Source: Prosopocoilus inquinatus (taxonomy: Eukaryota; Arthropoda; Insecta; Coleoptera; Lucanidae). Taken from it: DNA of 64,000 nucleotides. Positions 58,901 to 64,000 of the stretch are shown here, piece after piece (within the stretch, counting starts at the first letter, position 1; every line of letters begins with the position of its first letter). A program made the position numbers and the translations under genes. The stretch spans positions 5,270,001-5,334,000 of the forward strand of contig CM069876.1 of assembly GCA_036172665.1 (NCBI GenBank), written 5' to 3'. The notes below the pieces were generated by a model. It was not told the origin of the DNA. It saw only the letters and a list, made by a program, of their open reading frames with translations, and searched no databases.

Positions 58901-60358
58901 TCGCAAATTTGCAATTAAAACAAAAAAATGCAGAAAATTATGCATTAATGCCCTAAAAAGTAAAAATATGCATTTATGTATAAAAATGTTCCAAATATGC
59001 ATTTGCATATGCAATTATGCAAACGCATAATTATCCTAAGCCTACTGATCATTAAAGCATCGAGGAAAATAGCCCGTCCAGTGTCCAGTCTCCCATATGC
59101 CGATTATGCATCGTAACACCCCCGGTGTAGCGCAGCTCTGAATCGTTCGATTGCCCGGTTTAACAGAGACGCGCGTTGTTAAGTATTCTCAGATATTCTT
59201 AGCTATTAATTGTTATTAAAATTAATTATTAAATAACATTCCAAATTTTCGTTCGTTCGTTCGTTTCGATTTGCCATGAGAATGTCTTGTCTTTTAAAGC
59301 GAAAAATGATCTCTCAACATAATAGGTTGTGAGAGACGCTTTCTCTAGGTAAATTTTGAACTCTTCAATATTTACGGAGAGACTGAGCAATCAAATAAAT
59401 GTCGAATCGTCAAAATCAAAATTAATGAGACGCAGAATTCGATCGTAGAATCCCCGTGCCTATCGGAAATGCAGCGAGAAGTCGAGCCCCGCCGCGCGCG
59501 GAATACAACGCCTCTGAGTTTGGACACTCAGATACGAGGCCTTACTGATCATACTTCGCATTTATGAAGAAATAAAACCGAAAATCCGGTAAAGAAAAAT
59601 ATTTAATCAGACGAAAAGTTCGGGCATTCGATCCCCACAAGAAACCACTGTCGGGTTCGCCTTTATGCACAAAAACATCTAGGCGGAGCGTATGAGAAGA
59701 AACCACAATTCGTCTGCTGGAGAATTCGAGTCAACGGTTCTAGAAATAGAAATAATACCGGATCCCCTACTATACAGTGTGTCCCCAAAACTGCAAGAGA
59801 AAAATGAACTGTAGCAAAATATTAAATACATAATTTTTAATTGAAGACTCCTGACGAAGCTATAAATCTATAGCGAAACGTTGAGTATGTTCTCTCCATT
59901 TTTCTGTCCGGTTTGAGATTAAAAAAACATTGTACTTACATAATTTTTAATTAAACGCAGTGACCTTTTCCCGTTAATAATTTTGCCTTCGTTTTCAGGG
60001 CGAAAACTCAAATGACATGTACGTGAAAATGAACGACGCTCACAATTTACTTCGGCCCGAATTCATCGAAAGTCTGTGGTACATGTATCAGCTGAAGAGC
60101 AATACGACTTACCAAGACTGGGGCTGGAAGATATTTGAAGCGTTCGATAAATACACCAAGGTGTTGAACGGCTACACGTCCATCGGAAACGTCCGCAACG
60201 CTTCAAACCTCCGTCCGAAAGACATGATGGAATCGTTTTTCCTCGGCGAGACACTCAAGTATTTGTATCTTCTATTCAGCGAAGACCCAAAGTTGCTCGA
60301 TTTGGACAACTACGTGCTAAACTCAGAGGCCCATCCACTCCCTGTTTATAAGTCGTGA
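40910..60358 (+). CDS. MAN1B1: ER mannosyl-oligosaccharide 1,2-alpha-mannosidase (GH47), complete
   Basis: Eight exons (40910-41002, 41064-41349, 49417-49602, 49653-49801, 50879-51067, 51121-51308, 51367-51658, 59999-60358) join in phase to 580 aa. Residues 42-59 are a signal anchor after a basic stretch, giving a type II membrane protein. A short stem precedes the GH47 domain (about 128-577). The enzyme trims one mannose from Man9GlcNAc2 in the ER/early Golgi and helps mark misfolded glycoproteins for degradation. Catalytic residues align as Glu213 ('NLFEVTIR', acid), Asp345 ('[10 protein letters not shown]') and Glu482 ('LLRPEFIES', base). The disulphide cysteines in 'HLTCFLPG' and 'LVTCYQ' are present. 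The calcium-binding 'NTEAHP' reads 'NSEAHP'. Introns 3, 5 and 6 are 50-58 nt; introns 2 and 7 exceed 8 kb. AATAAA is at 60971. The Drosophila relative is alpha-Man-Ib. Confidence 0.95.
41533..41712 (+). repeat. Interspersed repeat cut by the copia insertion
   Basis: Close copy of 5985-6165. Its last five bases GTTTG are the copia target duplication. A diverged relative ('TAGTTGTTGAGACAAAACAC') follows on the far side at 46255-46350. Confidence 0.7.
41713..41915 (-). repeat. Copia 3' LTR
   Basis: 203 bp with TG...CA ends, matching 45934-46138. It lies downstream of the polyprotein stop on the minus strand, next to the polypurine tract. Confidence 0.93.
41931..45785 (-). CDS. Copia gag-pol polyprotein, intact
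   Basis: One uninterrupted frame. The first real ATG is at 45785 (upstream in-frame codons begin with GTG), giving 1284 aa. In order, counted from that start: Gag with a CCHC knuckle '[14 protein letters not shown]' (about 212), protease 'DSGATAH' (about 265), integrase zinc site 'HLRLGHL...CIACIEGKQ' (about 395), integrase DDE with 'HSDLCGP', 'KSDNGGEY' and '[10 protein letters not shown]', reverse transcriptase 'YVDDFLIF' (about 967), RNase H 'DSDWANDQ' (about 1130) and 'SSTEAEYIA'. Integrase before RT is the copia order. No stop or frame break. Confidence 0.96.
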   Translation of the reverse strand: MSDNHNFQVSFEKLEGRSNYANWKFGMKMALIHDNLWQCIEGDDSKLSTDERFRKEQKALAKICLMIKPCAYPFVRDCKTAKEAWENLQKVYDDRGLTRRLTLMRRIASIKLVNFANMDQYVSEIIAVSQRLADMEAGLDDEFVAVIMLSGLTSAYDPMVMAIESSGQKITSDFVKSKLLQEHKENIEALPSTSSESALHVKKHPQNKKKMVCYKCGQPGHFKNVCPMNKLKEKNKTVISPFKPNNNKALHICLNANVDKSEEWIVDSGATAHMTCRKDWLCNFSRKDLKVTVANNASINSDGVGNVKIITRGGENEVMNVLHVPSLKTNLLSVEQMVQKGLTVIFNQYGCKVLDDKNCNINGTTIIEGIRQDGLFKISTKNDEACYSANTNSQDDIIWHLRLGHLNRVSMNLLKNGLAEGVKFSNAKSEPCIACIEGKQARLPFKKNKNRRAEGVLDIIHSDLCGPMPCASWNGAKYVLTFIDDFTRKIFVYFIRSKDNVKDIFPEFVSKVERETERKVKCLKSDNGGEYANRVMEEYMKSKGIKHQTTVPYNPEQNGIAERTNRTLTEMARSMIKESGCDERMWAEAVNTAAYLKNRSPHKAIPGKTPEELWSGRKVNLSHLRIFGCICYNYIPDQFRRKWDAKGKPYIFVGYCEDTKDYRLFNPEKPKAITKGRNVRFIENKFWNKKEDIANNKTNVIPINRNIIDTEENISDGIEFEEDAKDMVEPEEPAEETIDRSITEEGTLRRSLRLKKSKEYPEYVVYMAEADDPIDVKDALTRDDSDGWKAAMQSEFQSLMDNKAWTLVKRPANESVVKNKWVFKLKSLPDGSMKHKARLVAKGFTQTFGQDYHETFSPVVRNSTLRILFGIAAKMNLNIFHFDVETAFLNGNLEEQVFMEQPEGFITPGNENKVCLLHKAIYGLKQSSRVWNVTVVETLLDLGFSQSKYEPCVFIRNNEDKIVIITVYVDDFLIFCNSNAEKQVLRKLLSERFKVKDLGEAKQCIGISIERYVDKKTISIHQKKCILSLLRKYNMLDCKPAKTPLEVNLKLEKCNDVDLSLPYQKLVGALLYLSVNTRPDITFAVNFMSQFNNGYSKVHWNHLKRILRYLKATIDFKLVFNGNFKFELTGFVDSDWANDQDRKSYSGFVYTLSGTAVYWEAKKQSCVALSSTEAEYIAMSEASKEAVYLKSFLSELGFDVKIDLYNDNQSSQKLVYNPIFHNRTKHISVRYHFIRDIVDRGVIAVHYKSTDKMIADVFTKGLSSPKHYFCVNGFGLLKSTVKFE
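45920..45933 (-). other. Copia primer-binding site (initiator Met tRNA, internal)
   Basis: The 14 bases directly next to the 5' LTR are complementary, in the element's sense strand, to the anticodon stem-loop of tRNA-iMet. This fits half-tRNA priming of copia elements. Confidence 0.8.
45934..46138 (-). repeat. Copia 5' LTR
   Basis: 205 bp, two bases longer than its partner through an A-run. Followed by the target duplication GTTTG at 46139-46143. Confidence 0.93.
46144..47856. other. MAN1B1 intron 2, no gene
   Basis: It holds a diverged relative of the 41533 repeat (46255-46350), a stretch related to the 22271/26897 foldback ('CACTATGGGAATCTCG') and ACAGGGTG-type repeats at about 47125 and 47570. 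A less AT-rich block at 46900-47100 has no recognisable coding content. Confidence 0.4.
47857..49382 (+). mobile_element. Tc1-like transposon, ending next to MAN1B1 exon 3
   Basis: The left end CAGTCGGGGACGAAATTGTG and the complement of the right end CATCTGGGTCAAAATTATGG pair imperfectly. 'AAAATTATGGGTAC' repeats again inside each end (48066 and 49210), as in IR/DR-type Tc1 elements. Only 34 bp separate it from the exon 3 acceptor. Confidence 0.75.
48220..49175 (+). pseudogene. Tc1 transposase, dead
   Basis: The start codon position reads TTG ('[17 protein letters not shown]'). Paired helix-turn-helix domains follow, then 'GRG' and an in-frame TGA at about 48398 where relatives have Arg (a C-to-T change). 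The catalytic part has '[13 protein letters not shown]' (first Asp) and '[14 protein letters not shown]' (third residue). A deletion near 48912 removes the middle with the second Asp and shifts the frame. C-terminus ends 'GGHTNY'. Inactive for three separate reasons. Confidence 0.88.
49802..50878. other. MAN1B1 intron 4, contains a repeat shared with intron 7
   Basis: About 50185-50285 ('AGTTTTCGAGAAAAATGC', 'CCGTTCGAGAACTGCTGGC') occurs inverted at about 53545-53640 in intron 7. The rest is AT-rich with a GC-richer patch at 50270-50380. No coding sequence. Confidence 0.5.
51659..53830. other. MAN1B1 intron 7, first part
   Basis: Holds the inverted partner of the intron 4 repeat at 53545-53640. 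Frames at 52354-52626 and 52554-52817 have no domain I recognise. 'CTTTTCCGAACCCTGTATA' near 52062 marks another common repeat end. Confidence 0.4.
53831..53915 (+). repeat. Retroelement 3'-end motif, decayed copy
   Basis: 'TATAGCGAAACGTTGAGT' then 'TCTGTCCGGTTCGAGATT' and an A-run match 59866-59937. The 5' half of the hairpin is lost. Confidence 0.6.
54078..54161 (+). pseudogene. Isolated THAP zinc-finger first exon
   Basis: ATG followed by '[17 protein letters not shown]', the N-terminal Cys pair of a THAP domain (C-x4-C), then '[10 protein letters not shown]' and a good donor, GTAAGT. THAP domains need a second C-x2-H pair from the next exon, and I see no exon with it downstream. It is probably the relic of a THAP-bearing transposon or gene copy in MAN1B1 intron 7; a real gene with a remote second exon cannot be excluded. 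Confidence 0.55.
54162..55395. other. MAN1B1 intron 7, nothing firm
   Basis: The stretch 54630-54900 is less AT-rich, with an acceptor-like 'CTTTCTCTTTTTAG' at 54636. Its open frames are short and match nothing I recognise; it may belong with the THAP exon. Confidence 0.3.
55396..55904. mobile_element. hAT-type MITE, 509 bp, 8-bp target duplication
   Basis: The ends CAGAGGTGGGCA and TGCCCATCTCCG pair with two mismatches and AATTTACG flanks both sides. Many internal 'ATTCG' and 'CGAATAA' words give dense subterminal repeats, the usual transposase-binding pattern of hAT MITEs. Confidence 0.85.
56477..56928 (+). repeat. Tandem repeat unit 1
   Basis: Starts ACTGATCATTA and ends GAGGCCTT. Shares most of its length with 59044-59543, for example 'CGTAACACCCCCGGTG' and 'GAGACGCTTTCTCTAGG'. 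The next unit's start sequence follows directly, so these were adjacent units before the hAT-like insertion. Confidence 0.8.
56941..59041 (-). mobile_element. hAT-like element with GCTTAGGATAATTATGC ends
   Basis: Perfect 17-bp terminal inverted repeats and many 'ATGCAT' words in the subterminal regions. The interior encodes a decayed hAT-type transposase with a BED-like zinc finger. TACTGATCATTAA occurs on both sides, but it is also the junction word of the surrounding tandem repeat, so the target duplication cannot be defined. A deletion derivative is at 20885-21523. Confidence 0.85.
57144..58601 (-). pseudogene. hAT-family transposase (CGGBP1-like), decayed
   Basis: From ATG 58601: '[15 protein letters not shown]', then a BED-type finger 'FCKYCEVHV...TxHLQTGKH' whose x is a TAG (a single change from Gln). 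The frame continues through '[13 protein letters not shown]' (catalytic Asp region) and 'VLAVCSDI', shifts near 57915, reads '[18 protein letters not shown]' and 'IITRWESW', shifts near 57590, and after '[12 protein letters not shown]' shifts once more near 57222 to '[16 protein letters not shown]', ending at 57144. One stop and three frame changes make it inactive. The BED finger plus hAT order resembles CGGBP1-related transposases common in insects. Confidence 0.85.
59044..59543 (+). repeat. Tandem repeat unit 2
   Basis: Second copy of the 56477-56928 unit, longer mainly through an extra stretch with four 'CGTT' repeats near 59250. Followed again by ACTGATCAT. Confidence 0.8.
59851..59937 (+). 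repeat. Retroelement 3'-end hairpin motif
   Basis: CTGACGAA, a perfect 6-bp stem GCTATA/TATAGC with AATC loop, then GAAACGTTGAGT. About 50 bp later 'GAGATTAAAAAAA' looks like a 3' tail. Just upstream of MAN1B1 exon 8. Confidence 0.6.
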
Positions 60359-61755
60359 TTGTTCAAAGACGGATGCTAGTTTCTTCTAGTCCTAGTACGA
60401 TTAAGTTACGTGACTGATAGTGTAATGCACTGATTTAAAAAAAAAAACTCCTTTACGAGCACCGATTAGGTTCGTTTTATTTAGGGAATTCATTGACGAG
60501 AATGATGATATTTTTTTTTTGTCATTTGTTAGAAGTCGAAAGAACTTTTATGCATGTGATATTATTGAAAAGTCACCTGAACGTACGAGCTGACTTTCGT
60601 TAAGGGGAGAAGGTAACTGTTTATTACCTAAGCGTGGTTTGAAATTATCTTAACTGTCAGATGTTAGGACCAATGTTGTTTGTTTGTTGGATGCAAGCAC
60701 TTCGATGTTAATGGAAATAGTAGGACCGCATTCTGTAATGTTTTTGTTAGGAATCAATATTCGGTATTACAGATACTAAACAGTTACCTTTGAATTTGAT
60801 TTCTACAAGAGTTTTAATGTTAGCGATCATGTACATTTTCACTGCCTAAAGAAATTAATTTTTGTTTGTCCATTCTTAAGCTGATTTTACACAAATCAAT
60901 TTATGAATCGAGAAACTTTAACGATGTATTTAAAGCTTTTTTTAAGTGTAAAATACAAGTTTCCCGATAAATAAATTTAACGTTCCTGTCTAAAGTATAA
61001 AATTACTTGAAAAATTTAAATTATACATGACTAGGCCTTTTAATAAACGACCAACGAATTCTTTTTGAACACCGTTAGAATTCTTAGGCAGTCAATTCGA
61101 GGAAGTTTGCATTTCAATTGACACGACTGAATTCATAAAAAAATTATTATGTACAAACTTTTAAGGAAATTTATTGAGGAAAAGTCAATTAATTATTAAC
61201 ATATTGATTTGTGTAATACCAGCTTCAACATCTATGTGATAAGTGCGTCATATTTTTTTTGTGTTAGTTTTACAGATTCGCTCAAAATTTATACATGTAT
61301 AAGGTGAATTTATTTGTAATATAGACAGAATTTTTTTGTGAGATTTTTAGGTATTTGAGGAAAAACACTGAACAAAGATTTCTACAGTTTTTTTTTTTTT
61401 GTAGTTATTAAAGGTTACAATTTTTTATGTATAAAGAACATCATCTCATGTTTATATAATAATACAGCATGATTCATTAACAGCGTCTTTGATAACCAGG
61501 TGTCTCTAAGAAGTAATTACGCTACCGAGATTCTAAGATCAATCCAGGAGGATAATGAAACGACAGTGATAATTCACAACGAAAGGAATAATAAAGATGG
61601 ACTGTATGCATGTATCGTAACTGATCTTCCATCCTTGCCATGCCAATGATAACTTTGGGAGTCTAGTCGATAATTTTCCTAAAGAAGCTTTCAAACACAA
61701 AGTGAAACATTGACTTACCACTCAATTTTTCCAAGTGTCCATGCAAAAATAATTA
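60359..61755. other. MAN1B1 3' UTR and flank
   Basis: AATAAA at 60971-60976 is the first plausible polyadenylation signal, about 610 nt after the stop. No repeat or gene recognised up to 61755. Confidence 0.5.
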
Positions 61756-62350
61756 GGAGTATACTGGGTGTCCCACTTAAGGCGAATTCTTTCATACTTC
61801 TCTAATTATTAATTATACGAAAGAATATTTCAAATGAAAGTTTCACTGTATCATGTGGAGCATATTTCAAAATTAGTTTGACATATACAGAGTGTTCCGT
61901 TTAGTCTGGGCGTTAGGTCACTTCGTTATTTTAAATGGAACTCCCTATACACTTTTACATTTTCGGGTTCTGGGCTAAATTTTAAAGTGACTGTGAACCA
62001 CACATACGATCTAATATAAACCGTTTCCGCGTTATTCAACTTTAAAAAATATTATCGCTCTTGCAGTACCTCAAACAAATTAAAATATCTTTCGAACAAG
62101 TGACGTTAGATACTTGTGGTTTTTTTTTTGTAAAAGTTTCGTCTTGAAACGCTTTTTCAGTTACACCGTCAAGAAAAAGTCTCAGCAACATAAGTTCGTA
62201 CAAAAATAAATAATAAACTTGAGAATATTCAAACTATGATAATTATTTTTTTAAATGGAATTCCATATTACTTTTTGCCGTTATTAGATCGCTATTTAAT
62301 TCTCTGTTCAATGATACAGGGTGTCTCAAATCCTCTGTCTTTAAATGGAA
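61756..62350. repeat. Cluster of ACAGGGTGTCCC / AAATGGAAC repeats
   Basis: 'TACTGGGTGTCCCAC' (61762), 'ATACAGAGTGTTCCG' (61889), 'TTTAAATGGAACTCCCTATA' (61930), 'TTTAAATGGAATTCC' (62250) and 'ACAGGGTGTCTC' (62316) are ends of the small repeat family also seen at 11533, 14650, 16240 and 35598. Confidence 0.5.
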
Positions 62351-62770
62351 CTGTGAAATGTGAAATGCCGATGGAAGTCACACACCCTAACGGTGAAATA
62401 ACACGCTTTCAAAAAAATACAAACTATACCACGCGTCTCAATTACTTGGCGAACTTCAACGCAACGGTATAATAAAGAATCGATCAACTTGACCGAGGAA
62501 GTAAGGAACGGGAAAACAAAGTGAGTAGACAGAGACAAAATAAAAGACACCAATCAGTGAAATTCGTGACATTAACGCTTTTCAATAGTAAAATAGATCA
62601 AGGGTCATGCGAATAGTCTCGATTCGCACTGGAACATTAAAGAAACGACAGATTCGGTGCAAAAAAAATAAAATCATCACATCAACATCGCCAATTGGAG
62701 CAAATTAAACGTAAAACAATAGTGATTTTCAGTTGTACACGGCCTATTTCTTGTTTTTTTTTTTTTTTTT

Positions 62771-62808
62771 GTAAACGTTTCACAGCCTCATTGGCCGCTT
62801 CATCAGTA
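62771..62808 (-). repeat. Hairpin motif with hammerhead-like core
   Basis: Minus strand: CTGATGAA, stem GCGGCC/GGCTGT (two G-T pairs) with AATGA loop, GAAACGTTTAC, then a run of A. Same design as 59851 with a different stem sequence. Confidence 0.55.
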
Positions 62809-64000
62809 CAATCTACAATAAAACAAAAAATGTGTTTACGAACCAAGAATTTACAAATCAGTTAATTATACATCGTCTTACCGAAATGTAAAGGGGGACG
62901 AAACAAACACTTTGAAATAATTTGGAACACAAATTACATTGTGAGTACGTTAAGGATAGCGAGCGACAATTAACTAGCACAGATTATTGAACATGGTTTG
63001 AGCCTGGAAGACCGCAATATCTAGTTTTTCCTAAATTTAAAAGAACATTGAATGTGTGAAAGAGAAAAAAATACCTGTAAGCAGCAAGCCAGCACCATGC
63101 ATTTATTAATCTGTATAAACAAATAAAGGAAACTATTTAATTAGGTCATGAGTGTAATATTTAATTTCTTGAAAATCACATGTGATTAATATTATTAGGA
63201 ATCATAATAATATGTAAGGATTCTTTAATCTTTAAAATTTTTCATTATCTACAACAGTTGTCGAAATCAAAGTTGTACTCCCCGCATAACACAGAAGTCG
63301 CGGTTTAGCAGATGAGAGGAAAGACAAAAATCAGAAAGGGTTGTCGCTTACGTGGCCCAAACGAATCCCTCTTGCGTCGGTTCTCGGATGGCCGAGGTTT
63401 TCCCTCTCTAGGCGTTGAAAGTGTAGTCGTCAGGAACGAAAGACAAAAAAAGAGAACGTGCAACAGAAGACTGAGCTATGGTGTCGGATTACTCCCTTGG
63501 AGTCGAACGGCTTCCACACGTACGGTGCGGTGGGGAGGGGACAATGTAACGGCCCCGCCCAAGTTGTTTAAATAAAAGGGGAAACAACAGCAAATTAATA
63601 AAACGCCACCAAACGTGGTTGACAAAATGGCGATCGTACAGAGATGGAGAAAAGAGGAAAACACTCATCTCATGCAAAATCATGAGCAAACGACGCATGT
63701 CGTTAAACAAACCCACTAAGCATAGAATGTTACGTATCATTTCTGAAACGTTTTCAATACAACAACACAGCAACATTTTCAACAAAATGTTGAGAGAATA
63801 TTACAAATGGTATATGGAATGTTATGAAACACCAATGTAATATTACCACATAACAGCATAATAACATTTATTGAAAATATCGAAATAATTTTACAGCTTG
63901 GCATGAAACATTACATAATATTGTTGAAACATGATACTTTTATGATAAAGTTTTGCTTAAATGTTATAATAACAACCCAAATTCAACGATATTTCTCAAT
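62809..64000. other. Right flank, no gene recognised
   Basis: The open frames at 63312-63575 and on the opposite strand at 63476-63785 lie in a locally less AT-rich stretch and show no domain. The last 200 bp are AT-rich with a high density of 'ACATTA'-type words. Confidence 0.35.

Noticed and set aside
56477..59543. The two flanking 0.45-0.5-kb copies as LTRs of one retroelement
   Set aside because: They meet head to tail at a shared junction word when the hAT-like element is removed, and the interior encodes only a hAT transposase.
59620..59660. tRNA B-box-like 'GGGCATTCGATCCCC'
   Set aside because: No A box or cloverleaf at the right distance; likely chance or part of a repeat.
63312..63785. 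Overlapping 87-98 aa frames on both strands at the right edge
   Set aside because: Frames on opposite strands over the same less AT-rich DNA, no domain, no splice context.

Overview
This is eukaryotic, AT-rich DNA from an arthropod, most likely an insect. Genes have GT-AG introns that are either very short (50-70 nt) or several kilobases long and full of transposons. The proteins are closest to insect/animal orthologues, and many dispersed repeats carry the 'ACAGGGTG ... AAATGGAACACCC' ends that I associate with beetle genomes. Beetle is a guess; insect is fairly safe.

Five host genes can be read. Left to right: the 3' end of an RFWD3-like WD40 E3 ligase (3-380, +); a complete UBE2K-type ubiquitin conjugase (866-9133, -, five exons, 199 aa); ribose-phosphate pyrophosphokinase PRPS (9647-29015, +, four constitutive exons giving 318 aa plus a probable 63-nt cassette exon); the spliceosomal cyclophilin PPIL1 (38697-39291, -, two exons); and ER alpha-1,2-mannosidase MAN1B1 (40910-60358, +, eight exons, 580 aa). 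UBE2K and PRPS are head to head with about 0.5 kb between starts, PPIL1 and MAN1B1 are head to head 1.6 kb apart, and RFWD3 and UBE2K are tail to tail. They are housekeeping genes of separate pathways (ubiquitin, nucleotide synthesis, splicing, N-glycan processing), and I see no functional cluster.

The rest is mobile DNA. The 7.3-kb UBE2K intron 4 holds small inverted-repeat elements, including a hAT MITE with a perfect 8-bp target duplication. The 18-kb PRPS intron 2 holds foldback elements, Harbinger-like MITEs, an unclassified 2.6-kb repeat with an internal 0.54-kb tandem duplication, and a deletion derivative of a hAT element whose longer relative is in MAN1B1. Between PRPS and PPIL1 there is a three-level nest (pogo/Tigger, then hAT, then a non-LTR retrotransposon), followed by a near-perfect inverted/tandem array of a 312-bp unit. 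MAN1B1 intron 2 carries an apparently intact Ty1/copia element and a dead Tc1 element that ends 34 bp before exon 3. Intron 7 carries a decayed hAT transposase, a lone THAP zinc-finger exon and several MITEs.

The points most worth a second look are the 312-bp array and its origin inside a transposon, the PRPS cassette exon, a dispersed hairpin motif with a hammerhead-like core and compensating stem changes, and the intact copia element. Coordinates, reading frames and target duplications were worked out by eye. No alignment or database search was run.
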